DNA of 64,000 nt from Dysidea avara (Eukaryota > Porifera > Demospongiae > Dictyoceratida > Dysideidae): NCBI RefSeq assembly GCF_963678975.1, contig NC_089272.1, forward strand, positions 47,326,032 to 47,390,031. The letters are read 5' to 3'. Under the pieces are notes generated by a model. The model made no database searches, had not been told where the DNA came from, and saw nothing but the letters and a program-made list of their open reading frames with translations. The position numbers were made by a program, and so were the translations under genes. Shown here in pieces: positions 25,201-32,307 of the stretch (the stretch's first letter is position 1; each line of letters starts with the position of its first letter).

Positions 25201-25396
25201 TTATTGCAGAATGGACACATTACAGTCAGCAACTTATGATGATATTGATACAGTAAAGATGCAGTCATGTCCAGCTTATGAGGTTGTCCATGATAATGTG
25301 AAGATGCAGTCTTGTCCAGCTTATGATACTATTAAAGATAATACTAAAGGGCAAGTTGAAATGCAGTCTAATCCTTCATACATGGCTGTCCGTTAG
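1744..25396 (+). CDS. Receptor A: Ig/FN3 type I membrane protein with tyrosine-motif tail (5' exon missing)
   Basis: Eight exons join in frame: 1744-2055, 7114-7398, 8750-8826, 9537-9768, 15627-15947, 19765-19887, 20011-20044 and 25210-25396 (1571 nt, 523 residues). All have AG/GT borders, and phases run 1-1, 1-1, 1-0, 0-1, 1-1, 1-1, 1-2, 2-stop. Domains in order: Ig-like with an extra N-terminal Cys and several N-glycosylation sequons; FN3; FN3 split over two exons; a Cys-containing membrane-proximal domain ending in a T/P-rich stalk; a single transmembrane helix with AGxxxV then YRYRK stop-transfer; a 60-residue tail with YDDI, YEVV, YDTI and NPSYMAV. The signal-peptide exon (67 nt in paralogue B) was not found between the minisatellite and 1744, so the gene is 5' incomplete here. 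By family the protein sits at the plasma membrane and the tail tyrosines would recruit SH2/PTB proteins; ligand and pathway are unknown. Confidence 0.85.
2162..3430 (+). mobile_element. 1.3-kb dispersed element, copy 1
   Basis: The sequence from ACTAGGCCCGGGGCACATAC to the CCCGGTGAGTGCG region recurs inverted at 34865-36244. Both copies start at the same ACTAGGC border. No transposase domain was recognised, and small open frames on both strands are not conserved well enough to call. Lies in the first intron of receptor A. Class unknown; the right boundary is uncertain. Confidence 0.7.
3402..3825 (+). CDS. Possible two-exon small gene or transposon ORF start (tentative)
   Basis: An ATG at 3402 encodes MDSIP, followed by a strong donor (CCCG|GTGAGT). 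An acceptor TTATCAACAG at about 3628 would join it in frame to a 65-residue segment ending in TAG at 3825. That segment has a Cys-rich stretch (ALTCDQICNFMNCNCVLHE) that faintly resembles a SAP-type helix-turn-helix. In the inverted copy of the neighbouring element the start codon is AAG. Could be a TE-encoded ORF remnant; no function is assigned. Confidence 0.25.
3905..4206. mobile_element. Foldback MITE (~300 bp)
   Basis: Long inverted repeat with arms of about 120-150 bp. The left arm carries AACAAGCTGGAGTAGTGCAC and ACAAGAAGTGTCATATCCCT; the right arm carries their complements (GTGCACTACTCCAGCTTGTT, AGGGATATAACACTTCTT). Outer ends read AAATACACAAAAAA and TTTTTTGTGTACTTG. Related partial copies occur near 22440-22610. 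Confidence 0.75.
4207..7113. other. Remainder of receptor A intron 1; no gene seen
   Basis: Nothing with exon character and good splice sites was found before the FN3 exon at 7114. 4625-4900 is a reverse-complement match to 48690-48960 (shared TTTCCTATGGGGAAGCCAT block). Blocks near 6085-6115 and 6990-7020 (ATGAGAAATGGAGGTA and its complement) form a short inverted pair that may bound another degenerate element. Confidence 0.5.
7114..7398 (+). CDS. Receptor A exon: first FN3 domain
   Basis: 285-nt phase 1-1 exon between TTTCAG and GTGAGT. The product starts MPDTPTVTV and contains FTVSW, KYNVTV, TFTGLTNSSSYTVTI and NNAGAGPPA, the standard FN3 landmarks (strand-B Trp, strand-F Tyr, N-x-A-G before the G strand). 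It carries an additional Cys (AVCGPMKY) at the same place as receptor B (TSCGDVTY). Confidence 0.9.
7399..8749. other. Receptor A intron 2; nothing recognised
   Basis: 1351 bp of AT-rich intron with no recognised domain, RNA gene or clear terminal inverted repeat. Confidence 0.5.
8750..8826 (+). CDS. Receptor A exon: first half of second FN3 domain
   Basis: 77-nt phase 1-0 exon, TTCACAG to GTAAGT. Product APFPPTRVQ... ending IMLSWM, i.e. the A-B strands of an FN3 fold up to the Trp. Receptor B has a 77-nt exon of identical phase ending VVTITWN. Confidence 0.85.
9537..9768 (+). CDS. Receptor A exon: second half of second FN3 domain
   Basis: 232-nt phase 0-1 exon, TTTAG to GTGAGT. Contains QYVLEVTV, YTNYSFRVAAMNSVGQGEF and a GEF-x-EP G-strand end, completing the FN3 domain begun at 8750. 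The NSVG element is shared with receptor B (NSVGCSE). Confidence 0.88.
10046..10290. repeat. Compound microsatellite (TCTCCC)n / (CT)n / (GT)n / (CA)n
   Basis: Direct reading shows CT-rich hexamers grading into CT, GT and then a CA dinucleotide run ending near 10288. Open frames on either strand here are repeat artefacts. Confidence 0.97.
11868..12296. mobile_element. hAT-type MITE (CAGTGTTGG family), copy 1
   Basis: Begins CAGTGTTGGGACAGTTAC and ends CCCAACACTG. Flanks ACTGTAGA and GCTGTAGG match at 6 of 8 positions, an aged 8-bp duplication. The interior (AAGTAACTATAGTAA..., CCTTAAGCTGTCAC) is shared with the better preserved copy at 34298-34810. Nonautonomous. Confidence 0.82.
12297..13712. 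other. Receptor A intron 4, middle part; no gene seen
   Basis: Open frames on both strands around 12961-13716 lack domain features, supported splice sites and good starts. I see no RNA gene or defined mobile element. Confidence 0.45.
13713..13960 (+). mobile_element. tRNA-derived SINE, copy 1
   Basis: The head has a pol III A-box-like TGGTAGAGTGTGC and a B-box-like GTTCAAATCCTGG. The body shares GCAGCACATGTTGCTGTCAG and CTTCAGTGCTGGTCACTGTA with the copy at 34020-34240, then ends in an A/AATAAT-rich tail. The last ~45 bp also appear alone near 36150-36215 and 46600-46650. Confidence 0.8.
14809..15340. mobile_element. PIF/Harbinger-type nonautonomous element with doubled left end
   Basis: The termini GGCCCCTATTCGGTGATTAT and ATAATCACCAAATAGGGGCC are inverted repeats (19/20), flanked by TTA at 14806-14808 and 15341-15343. 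A 3-bp TWA duplication and GGCCCC-type ends are typical of PIF/Harbinger. The left ~78 bp is present twice in tandem (14809 and 14887), each preceded by TTA. No transposase. Confidence 0.8.
15052..15191 (+). CDS. Possible captured exon inside the Harbinger-like element (tentative)
   Basis: After a CCTTCACCAG acceptor-like site there is an open frame of 46 codons to TAG. It encodes a charged, helix-prone segment (DSTFRDRQLFFDSQLKACFD, then RLQLALQQFAKENN). It looks more protein-like than its surroundings. It may be a remnant of the autonomous parent's accessory protein or a captured host exon; the family is not recognised. Confidence 0.25.
15627..15947 (+). CDS. Receptor A exon: membrane-proximal Cys-containing domain and stalk
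   Basis: 321-nt phase 1-1 exon, TTTTAG to GTAAGT. Four Cys (SCRL, VICS, DCLV, PCNITF) lie in a beta-rich segment, followed by a Thr/Pro-rich stalk (MPTTTSTIVSIVTPT). Receptor B has a 369-nt exon in the same position with more Cys and a longer Pro-rich stalk. Could be a degenerate third FN3 domain; identity is uncertain. Confidence 0.75.
15948..16630. other. Receptor A intron 5, first part; nothing recognised
   Basis: AT-rich intron with no exon-like frame or RNA gene. Confidence 0.45.
16631..17299. mobile_element. GC-rich hAT-type MITE (CCGGGTC family)
   Basis: Ends CAGCGTTGAAACCGGGTC and GACCCGGTTTCAACGCTG are perfect inverted repeats. Flanks GTATACGA (16623-16630) and GTATATGA (17300-17307) match at 7 of 8, consistent with a hAT 8-bp duplication. 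Subterminal CCGGGTC/GACCCGG motifs repeat several times at both ends, giving a local GC peak. Nonautonomous. Confidence 0.85.
17300..19764. other. Receptor A intron 5, rest; repeat fragments only
   Basis: A block at about 18410-18440 (GGTCCGCAATGTGAAATTTC) recurs inverted at about 19270-19300, and GGCCATACCTACTGG (~17944) recurs inverted near 18390. These hint at degenerate inverted-repeat elements. 19380-19560 is similar to intron sequence of receptor B at 48410-48560. No gene seen. Confidence 0.45.
19765..19887 (+). CDS. Receptor A exon: transmembrane helix
   Basis: 123-nt phase 1-1 exon. Acidic ESEDSES linker, hydrophobic span starting IAGIVAGVIVVIVII, then YRYRK stop-transfer. It is very similar to the 123-nt exon of receptor B at 49125, much more so than any ectodomain exon. 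Confidence 0.92.
20011..20044 (+). CDS. Receptor A exon: juxtamembrane
   Basis: 34-nt phase 1-2 microexon, GACAG to GTGAGT, encoding KPMKPTNGET. Receptor B has a 31-nt homologue encoding KKEPTNGGT. Confidence 0.85.
20091..20864. mobile_element. 5-bp-TSD DNA element (CAGGGGC ends)
   Basis: Ends CAGGGGCTTAGGGAGG and CTGGCTACGCCCCTG are imperfect inverted repeats, flanked by TGTAA at 20086-20090 and 20865-20869. The receptor B intron carries the matching site once (49818-49822), so the 5-bp duplication is confirmed by an empty paralogous site. It contains three copies of the ACTCTAATAGA(G/A) motif. Superfamily not certain. Confidence 0.87.
20865..23077. other. Receptor A last intron, first part; no gene seen
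   Basis: 20880-21130 is similar to 49850-50130 in receptor B, a shared ancestral intron. 22440-22610 resembles the foldback family of 3905-4206. A lone GGCAGGGGCAGATCCAG near 22756 looks like one end of a 5-bp-TSD element. Open frames at 21118-22087 lack domain features. Confidence 0.45.
23078..23600 (-). mobile_element. Truncated non-LTR retrotransposon 3' end (LINE)
   Basis: Read on the minus strand, a frame gives KVRFNSKATGDHRLPRLWNS then LPVIDLTLSFNTIKQQLKSY and a stop soon after. A basic segment followed by LWNSLP and a phi-x-FKxxL helix is the hallmark C-terminus of LINE reverse transcriptases. The 3' end is marked by a (AAATA)-type tail, read on + as CTTATTTATTTATTTATTT at 23078. The 5' remainder is missing, so this is a dead 5'-truncated copy. 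Confidence 0.7.
24573..24921. mobile_element. 5-bp-TSD DNA element (CAGTGGCGGATCCAG)
   Basis: Starts CAGTGGCGGATCCAGGA and ends TGGATCCACCCCTG, imperfect inverted repeats, flanked by AGTTG on both sides. Contains ACTCTAATAGAGCAGTCA. It sits in the last intron of receptor A, in an interval duplicated around 57120-57200 that lacks this insertion. Confidence 0.78.
25210..25396 (+). CDS. Receptor A last exon: cytoplasmic tail with repeated tyrosine module
   Basis: Phase 2 acceptor TATTGCAG, stop TAG at 25394-25396. Motifs in order: ATYDDI, MQSCPAYEVV, MQSCPAYDTI, MQSNPSYMAV. The module (V/E)-x-MQS-(C/N)-P-x-Y repeats three times at intervals of 15 and 19 residues. YxxI/V are SH2/ITIM-ITAM-like sites, and NPSY fits the NPxY PTB-binding consensus. 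A homologous tail exon starts at 51030 (receptor B), and a remnant lies at 59611. Confidence 0.9.
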
Positions 25397-25999
25397 TATT
25401 CATGAACAAAAGATGAATGTCTGTTTGTTTTATGCATATTGCCACTACATTTACATTTATATCACTACTGTACCTTCACACAATGTATCCGTTATAGTTT
25501 ATAGTAACTTTATACATATACTGCACTAGTTCTGTGAGATATTTGTTATATATGTCATGCACAAATACAATGGCAGGTCTAATATGAAATTTACACCTGT
25601 ACTAAAACAAATACGAAAATATTTGGACCTAATTAAATTTCTCATTATGATGGGGTTATCCATATTGTCTTCATACATGAATAGTTTCTACCTTGGAATG
25701 GTTGTCTTGCTTCATAACTGCAAACTGCATTCCAAGCAAACATTATTAATTTGATAGCTATATATCTTGTATTTTTCTTGGGAGTTTTTATCAGCTGTGC
25801 TATCATCCCAGTATGACAGCTAATTAACATTAAAAAAGGTTAATTGTTAGTTGTCATCCCCACCTGAGTTGATCTCTTTAGCTACCTGTTCATGTACATA
25901 GAGATGTTACATATGGATGGATGAGGATATTTCCAGAGCATGATACATATCCATCTGTAAATGTAAACATGTAGTAGAAGACATTTTGCATGATCCATG
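25397..25999 (+). other. 3' untranslated region / downstream of receptor A
   Basis: No AATAAA was found; an ATTAAA at 25632-25637 is a candidate poly(A) signal. No other gene is visible. Confidence 0.4.
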
Positions 26000-26806
26000 C
26001 TGGGGCAGATCCAGGGTTTGACAAGCAGTGCACCAGGGTAGTGGGTACATGTATGGGGTGGGGGCCATAAAGCTATTTTATATGTTTCAGGACTGAAATT
26101 TTTTTGCAACAGTTTTATGCACAAATACCTAAATCATATATATACTGCTTTCTATAAGTGGACTGCATTGACCAAGAGTTGTATGACAGGGATAAGTGAC
26201 AACTGATCATGAGTATAGTTCAGCTAGTTATAAGCCTAAAGAATGGCATACAAAGGACCATATAGATGCATTTCAGTTGCAAAATGTTCTTAGCAGGCTA
26301 AGTGTTCCCTGCATAGGATGGTGCTGCAGATACTAGTTTTCATACTCAGCCACTGTGGAGGATTATCAATAGTACAAGTGGTCTGTATGGTGACTGCTCT
26401 ATTAGAGTAAAAAGCTATCTCCATCTTGTATAATTTTCACTGTGAAAAAGGTGGGATATAATATGGTATTTCCAGTGGCTTATTGAATACAAATAAGCCT
26501 TAATATAAATCCTGTATTATACTCATCTTATATCTTAATATAATCCTTACTATACTACTGCATATATGGTTTCAATTTATTTACCACATTATCTAAAACT
26601 AATATAATGCCCACTGTTTACCATCACATAATTATATGGTTTTGGTATGTTTAACGCATTAACTAAAGCCTCGTGTGAGATTCTTAGTATAATACAGGTT
26701 ATATCAAGCTTTTTTGTATTCAATAAGCCACTGGAAATACCATCTTATATCCTTCTTTTTTCACAGTGTTTCCTTTTTTGGGAGGAGGGGCTTGGATCTG
26801 CCACTG
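26000..26806. mobile_element. Degenerate CAGATCC-ended DNA element
   Basis: Left end CTGGGGCAGATCCAGGG and right end CTTGGATCTGCCACTG are imperfect inverted repeats of the same type as the 5-bp-TSD family; no convincing duplication was seen. It contains CTGCTCTATTAGAGTA and a large internal foldback (AATATGGTATTTCCAGTGGC near 26460, inverse near 26730). Confidence 0.55.
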
Positions 26807-27144
26807 CTATACCTACCTATATGAAACCTACTATGAATTTTTTCATTAAAGAGACAAACCTTGTACAAATTTACTGGCGTACCAATTGTCATATACAACA
26901 AGAGTATATGCTTGTACTAGCTATTATGTTTTGTAAGCTCATAAAAAATATGTATATATATATGCATGCAAACAATATAAAAAGCGGTAAAAAGTTTGGT
27001 ATTCAACAAAATAATTGTTATAACATGCCAATGTGGGGACTTTCTCACAGACTACACAGAGCTTTGCTATACCATCATTCATCTCTTGTTTCACTACTTT
27101 TATCGCTTGCGTGGGTGGTGGATCCCTAATTAGGGATGCGTCGA

Positions 27145-27272
27145 TTTCGCCAGCAAAATTATTGGAATAATAGGAATACAAGAGCAACAAGCAAAATGCT
27201 GGCAAAATAGGAGCAAAATCGAGCAAAATAGGAGCAAAATCGAGCAAAATAGGCGCAAAATAAGCAAAATTT
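27145..27272 (+). repeat. Subterminal GCAAAAT repeat cluster of hAT-1
   Basis: About nine GCAAAAT motifs within 130 bp, several as alternating GAGCAAAATC / GAGCAAAATAGG. Clustered short subterminal motifs are the usual transposase binding sites in hAT elements. Confidence 0.8.
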
Positions 27273-27453
27273 GTTAATCTCAGATCTGTTTCAGACAGTG
27301 TGAATGTAACTGCATAACTAACACAAGTAACAACTTACCATAGCTACGTTTAACACTCGTACGTTAAATGAGTATGGCTCTAGCTGAACTTTGACCCGAA
27401 GGCGAACCCACAATACATGTTAGCGAATAATCACGTGTGAAATAGTGTCTACA

Positions 27454-29490
27454 ATGGATGTGATAGAACGCATTGACTACAGTTCAAGTGCTGAAAGCGA
27501 TGTTAGTGAAGTAGATGACAGTCTTAGCATTGTTAGTAATGATGATGACCGTGAATCGTCTCGCGAGTCAGATGTTACAACAACTTCGACTAGTACAACT
27601 TCGAGGACTCGTTCTACCGGAAGTGCCAGCAACTCAACGACGCCAACGTCTAGTGGAGTGTCCTTGCTTAGTGTGCTAAAGGCACCAAGTGCATCTGACT
27701 TCTCTCGTAAGAGAAAAATTGCCAAAAATCCACCAGCTGGCAGGAAGAGAGCATTACATTCGAATTCGCAGAGCAACCCAAAAACGATCAAGCCCCAGCA
27801 AAGAGTAACCGAATATTCCAAGGAACCCTTTACTGTAGCTACTGGAAAGCTTTTTTGCCAAGGATGCCGGGAAGAGTTACCCCTCAAAAAGAGCAGTATT
27901 GAGTATCACTTAAAGTCTACTAAACATGCTAATGGAAAGAAAAAGCTGCAACAAAGGAATGTTAAAGACTCAGACATTGCACAATCTCTGCAAAGGTATA
28001 ATGCAGAAGCTCATGGGCGAGGTGAGACTCTTCCGGAACAACAGCAGGTTTTCCGAGTCAAAGTGGTCAAAACATTTCTTCAAGCGGGTGTACCACTAAG
28101 TAAGGTTGACCAGTTTCGTAGTCTTTTTGAGGAGACAGGCTATCGCCTTACAGATCGCAGATTTATGTTTGACCTTATTCCTTTTATTTTAGAAGAAGAA
28201 AAGGCACGTATTAAGCAATCACTCCAGGGTCAGTTCTTGAGTGTCATTTTTGATGGTACCTCTCATAGTGGAGAGGCATTAGCAGTCTTAGTGCGCTTTG
28301 TAAATGATTCTTTTGAAATTCAACAGCAGCTTCTAGCCATCCAACTGCTTTCAAAATCTCTCACTGGGGAAGAAATTGCACACGAATTGGTACAAGTGCT
28401 TTCAGTGTTCTACAGCATTTCTTCCAGCCATCTTATTGCTGCTATGCGAGATAGAGCATCTGTTAACAGTGTAGCAATGAGGACATTGAAGATTGTTTAC
28501 CCTAATGTAATAGATATTGGATGCTTCAGCCATGCTTTTGATCGTGTTGGAGAGCACTTCAAAGTACCAACCCTGACTGAGTTTATTGGTAATTGGCTAG
28601 CACTTTTTTCACATAGCATTAAAGCCAAATTTCTATGGAAACAACAAACAGGAAAGGCAATGGCATCGTATAGTGCTACCAGGTGGTGGAGCAAATGGGA
28701 AATTTTTAAGCAAATAATGCTCCAGTTTGGTGATATCGAACCATTCCTAAGTGAAAATACAGACTTAGGCCCTGCATCTCGTCCAAAGTTACTAGCTATT
28801 TTAACTGACCGTGAAAAGCTTGAACACTTAAAGCTTGAGCTTGCTGCTGTTATTGATTGGGGGGAGGTGTTTGTTAAGGCTACATATAACCTTGAAGGAG
28901 ATGGGCCACTGAGTTTCACAGCTTATGAAATAGTACAGACTGTTGTTGCAGCAGTCAGGGCAGCTCATACTCCAAACACTGAAGCTGTTATTCGCAGTAT
29001 CACTACTCAATCAACTGCACAGCAGAGGCATCGCAGCTATGCTCGAAGCTGTATGCAACCAGCTCTAGATTACTTTCAAGAACTGCTAGATTCTTCCTTA
29101 AAGGAGCAAATTTTAGTTTTTAAGGCTGTGAGAGTTTTCAATCCGCACAAGATAGTAATGCTTAAGCCAGATGTTTCTCATGTAAATGCATTGCAGGTTG
29201 TTCCCTTCTTTAAGGATGACGAGCTTGAAAATTTGAAGGCTGAACTTCCTTCTTATGTAGCTAAGGCGGATGGTATTAGTGATGAACTTGCTGCTCTGGA
29301 ATGGTGGAAGCTCAATGCAACTGATTTGCCTTTATGGTCAAATGCTGTAAAGAAGGTCTTGACCATACAGCCCTCCTCGGCTGCTGCAGAAAGGGTGTTC
29401 TCACTATTGAATTCAGGATTTGGTGACCTACAAGGAAATTCACTAAAGGATTATATGGAGGCATCAATCATGCTAAGATACAATCACTAA
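27454..29490 (+). CDS. hAT transposase (678 aa)
   Basis: The true ATG is at 27454; upstream codons in frame are GTG and others. The N-terminus (~90 residues) is acidic and Ser/Thr-rich, followed by a basic stretch (FSRKRKIAKN, a likely nuclear signal). A zinc knuckle-like C135-x2-C-x13-H-x5-H (CQGC...YHLKSTKH) is a BED-like DNA-binding finger. The catalytic core shows VIFDGTS (D267), RDRASVN, the hAT CxxH-type GCFSHAFD, and ATRWWSKWE (R410-W411). The C-terminal dimerisation motif is QPSSAAAERVFSLL (~639-652). Length and order match a complete hAT transposase. No introns or stops. The homologue at 62213 has the same layout. Confidence 0.95.
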   Translation: MDVIERIDYSSSAESDVSEVDDSLSIVSNDDDRESSRESDVTTTSTSTTSRTRSTGSASNSTTPTSSGVSLLSVLKAPSASDFSRKRKIAKNPPAGRKRALHSNSQSNPKTIKPQQRVTEYSKEPFTVATGKLFCQGCREELPLKKSSIEYHLKSTKHANGKKKLQQRNVKDSDIAQSLQRYNAEAHGRGETLPEQQQVFRVKVVKTFLQAGVPLSKVDQFRSLFEETGYRLTDRRFMFDLIPFILEEEKARIKQSLQGQFLSVIFDGTSHSGEALAVLVRFVNDSFEIQQQLLAIQLLSKSLTGEEIAHELVQVLSVFYSISSSHLIAAMRDRASVNSVAMRTLKIVYPNVIDIGCFSHAFDRVGEHFKVPTLTEFIGNWLALFSHSIKAKFLWKQQTGKAMASYSATRWWSKWEIFKQIMLQFGDIEPFLSENTDLGPASRPKLLAILTDREKLEHLKLELAAVIDWGEVFVKATYNLEGDGPLSFTAYEIVQTVVAAVRAAHTPNTEAVIRSITTQSTAQQRHRSYARSCMQPALDYFQELLDSSLKEQILVFKAVRVFNPHKIVMLKPDVSHVNALQVVPFFKDDELENLKAELPSYVAKADGISDELAALEWWKLNATDLPLWSNAVKKVLTIQPSSAAAERVFSLLNSGFGDLQGNSLKDYMEASIMLRYNH

Positions 29491-29569
29491 TATCTAAACA
29501 CCATAGTGTATGTAAACAGTGTTTATTGATTATTACATGTAATTATTATTATTACATTGTACACCAACT

Positions 29570-29670
29570 ATGGAGCAAAATAGATTGTTGACAAGCAAAA
29601 TATTGAGCAAAATAGGTAGGTAAAAAAAGAATTGCTGGAAAGAAAAATAGGTGAGAAAAAAAGCAAAATA
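29570..29670 (+). repeat. Right subterminal GCAAAAT repeats of hAT-1
   Basis: Four GCAAAAT motifs close to the right inverted repeat, same strand orientation as at the left end. Confidence 0.75.
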
Positions 29671-29700
29671 GACTCATCCCTATCCCTAATTCAAGTTGTA

Positions 29701-29823
29701 CAGAGGTTTTTCAGGTTGGTTGTCCGCGCATGTGCAACGAATTCCTGTAGAATTGCAGTAATTCGTAAACGAATTTACGGTTATTCGTTGCCATTCGCTG
29801 ACAACCAACCAGAAAAACGCCTG
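29701..29823. mobile_element. Small TA-flanked MITE
   Basis: 123 bp with ends CAGAGGTTTTTCAGGTTGG and CCAACCAGAAAAACGCCTG (imperfect inverted repeats), flanked by TA on both sides. The ends recall those of the foldback element at 57466-59580 (CAGGTTTTTGCA), and it too contains GAATTC motifs. It lies 10 bp beyond the hAT-1 target duplication. Confidence 0.7.
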
Positions 29824-31147
29824 TAAACTATTAATACCAACGTAAGGCGCATGCGCGATTTGGTGAGAAGAAGAGGTGTGCAGTCCTGCGATAGAGCTAG
29901 AAACTACAGGAGCGGTGACGGAAATTCAGCCTTGAAAGAAACTAGAGGTACGCAGCTACACTAATTCGAAAGGTTTAGTAGCAGATAAATATAGACTTTA
30001 TTGTTTTCAAGTACTCATCATTCAGTAATCGCCAGTAGACCCGAGACTAGGCTTGCTCATGCCCTTTTGAAACGCGGTTGTAATTTGTCGCGTGAAAAAG
30101 TGGTCTGGCTGCGTGAGAGTACCAGAAGGTTAGCCTCATAACGAGGTATTAGTCAACTGTATGTTGTTGAGATGAAGTCACTATTCACTAGCTATATGAG
30201 ACTGGGATTTTTTTTCTGCCGGCATTCTTCATTTTTTATATAGCATGTTTCTGACTCACTGTATATATTCATTTATCTTATTTATTTATGTTTAATAGTT
30301 TACAGGATTGTACAGATCAGCATACAAAATAAACTAAGAAGGAGCTTAAATGATTAAATTACAGTCTACCAGTGTCTTGCACTGGTAGCCATAATTAATT
30401 ATTTACTTACAAATTACAATTAGCTATATATTCACAGGCTATAGGCCTCTCACAGGTCCCCTAGTGGGATAGTACTCACAGAATAAAACCATCTGCTGGT
30501 GTCTAGTCAGTTTGTTGCTGGGGATCACTGAGTCTGGGATTGCATTGTTTAGCTAGTTATATAACTCCCTGCAACTATTCACAGGCTGGTGGTATATTGT
30601 ATTCACAGGAAGCCATTTAAGAAGCCGCACAGCTCAAAGAAACCATACTGTATAGTGTGTGTCATTAAGTAAGCCAGCCAAAATTATTTGTAACAAGTCA
30701 CAATGACATTGTCAAGTTGTAGAACACCAACACAACCTTCCTCATGGTGTACAGAGTGTTTAGTTGAAGAAAAAAACAGGTGTAACAGTTATATAATGAT
30801 ACTCCTGTACCAGACATCAGTAGGTCTTAAACCACAAATTTTCCTGCAGCTGGTGATTAAATATATTGCTTCAAAGGATTTCTCTTGAATGGCTTCCCCT
30901 ATATTATTATATTTTATTGCTGTGCAAGACCTCAAAATTGAGCATAAAGAGTACACTATATAGTTATTATTAGTGTTAAGGAGTGTATGATTAGTTTTAG
31001 TTATAGTAATCTTTCTTGATTCCTTTTAGTTATAGATTTAGTTATGATTATGTTGTTTTAGTTTTAGTTATAGTTTTAATATGAAAATCTTTTAATAGTG
31101 TTAGTAGAATTTATAAAAACATTTTATAGTTGTGCATAAGAAAATCT
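29824..31147. other. Intergenic; no gene seen
   Basis: A CpG-containing stretch at 29700-30130 is noted but has no supported ORF. 30270-30320 has an ATTTATTTATG run that could be the reversed tail of a LINE or SINE. Nothing else was recognised. Confidence 0.4.
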
Positions 31148-32063
31148 GGGTAGTTGGAAAAGGCGGATACGGTTGGACGCGGACACGGACATTTTCAAAA
31201 AGCACTTTTACATTTATATAACAGTTATTTTTCATACCTAACGCTGTTTTTACAGCAGTCTTCGCTTCCAGACCCAGGCATCGATCTTTTCATAGTGCTT
31301 ATCCATTTATAAGTGCACGTGTGAAGGATAGACTAGCACTCTAAAGACCATTATAGTGTTGTATACGTGCTCTAGAAATCTAATTTAGAGTCACAGAGAT
31401 TAATGTAGCATATCCCAACGTAATCTCGTAGGCCAGGTCCTTGAAACCCTCAACACTCGGTATAAGCGCCTGCACCTTATACTGAAAGGCGTAAGATTGT
31501 GGATTTGGCCTGCTAAGCTAAGTTGCATGGGGCATACAAGCTAATCTCTACAACTATATAACTCTGTATTAGACTTTGGAGCATGTGTATAACACTATAT
31601 GTGACCGGATTTGCGAAAAGGTACCTTTTCCACACATTTGACATACCAATGAACAAAATGATGTAACACTGGACTCCTTATACTGATTAACTTGCTCTTA
31701 GTATCAAAACGTAGCCAGATTCTGTAGCTACCTTCACTGAAAATTGCAAGCAATTATATGCCATGATCAAAAAGTTATGAAGCTTTTAAGTTCAAAAAAT
31801 AGGTCAAAAGTTGTGTGTGAAAAAGGTACCTTTTCGCAAATCCGGTCACATATGGTCTTTGGCATGCTGTGGAATGCTGGTCTAGTCCTTCGCATGTGCG
31901 CTTATAAATGGATAATCGCTATGAAAAGATTGACGCCTGGGTCTGGAAGCGAAGACTGCTGTAAAAACAGTGTTAGGTATATGAAAAATAACTGTAAATG
32001 TAAAAGTGCTTTTTGAAAATGTCCGTGTCCGCGTCCGACCGTATCCGCCTTTTCCAACTACCC
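31148..32063. mobile_element. MULE-like nonautonomous element with long TIRs
   Basis: Terminal inverted repeats of roughly 200 bp: GGGTAGTTGGAAAAGGCGGA at the left and TCCGCCTTTTCCAACTACCC at the right, with further matching interior blocks (CAGCAGTCTTCGCTTCCAGA and complement). Perfect 9-bp target duplication AGAAAATCT at 31139-31147 and 32064-32072, as in Mutator-like elements. No transposase. A second palindromic element is nested inside (31593-31854). Confidence 0.9.
31593..31854. mobile_element. Nested inverted-repeat element (TGTGACCGGATTTGC ends)
   Basis: Ends TGTGACCGGATTTGCGAAAA and TTTTCGCAAATCCGGTCACA are perfect inverted repeats, with inner GGTACCTTTT on both sides. Sits within the MULE-like element. 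A related, more diverged copy is at 36545-36797. Confidence 0.78.
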
Positions 32064-32076
32064 AGAAAATCTTTTA

Positions 32077-32307
32077 GTTAAAATGAAGAGTAACCACAAC
32101 TCTTAAAGAGTTCCCATGATAGGGAGGATTTAACACCCCTGGAGAGTAACCATCACTCTAAAGGAGTAACACATGCTCTGAAGGTGGTGTCACTTACTCT
32201 TCAGAGTAATGGTTATTCTCTTCAGAGTGTTGGTTATTCTCCAGGGGTGTTAAATCCTCCCTACACTGGGAACTCTTTAGAGTGGTGGTTACTCTTCATT
32301 TTTAACA
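32077..32307. mobile_element. Foldback MITE
   Basis: Arms share AAATGAAGAGTAACCAC, AAAGAGTTCCC and GGAGGATTTAACACCCCTGG with their complements around 32230-32303. About 230 bp; clear hairpin potential. It begins just beyond the MULE target duplication. Confidence 0.78.

Larger units (their letters stand above)
27131..29682 (+). mobile_element. Complete hAT transposon (hAT-1)
   Basis: Terminal inverted repeats TAGGGATGCGTCGATTT and, at the right end, AAATAGACTCATCCCTA (15/17). Perfect 8-bp target duplication TCCCTAAT at 27123-27130 and 29683-29690. Both subterminal regions carry many GCAAAAT motifs, often as GAGCAAAAT (about nine at the left within 27145-27272, four at the right within 29570-29670), which look like transposase binding sites. 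It holds one uninterrupted transposase gene and is therefore potentially autonomous and recent. Confidence 0.96.

Noticed and set aside
26647..27129. 160-codon open frame
   Set aside because: Runs through a degenerate foldback element and ends at the hAT-1 border; no domain or splice support.
27477..29010. Minus-strand frames within the hAT-1 transposase
   Set aside because: Shadows of the transposase gene.
27454..29490. Domesticated host gene rather than transposon
   Set aside because: Flanking inverted repeats and a perfect 8-bp duplication show it is still within a mobile element.
30270..30570. Second LINE 3' end
   Set aside because: An A/T-rich tail-like run is present, but the minus-strand translation shows no WNxLP or reverse-transcriptase C-terminal signature.
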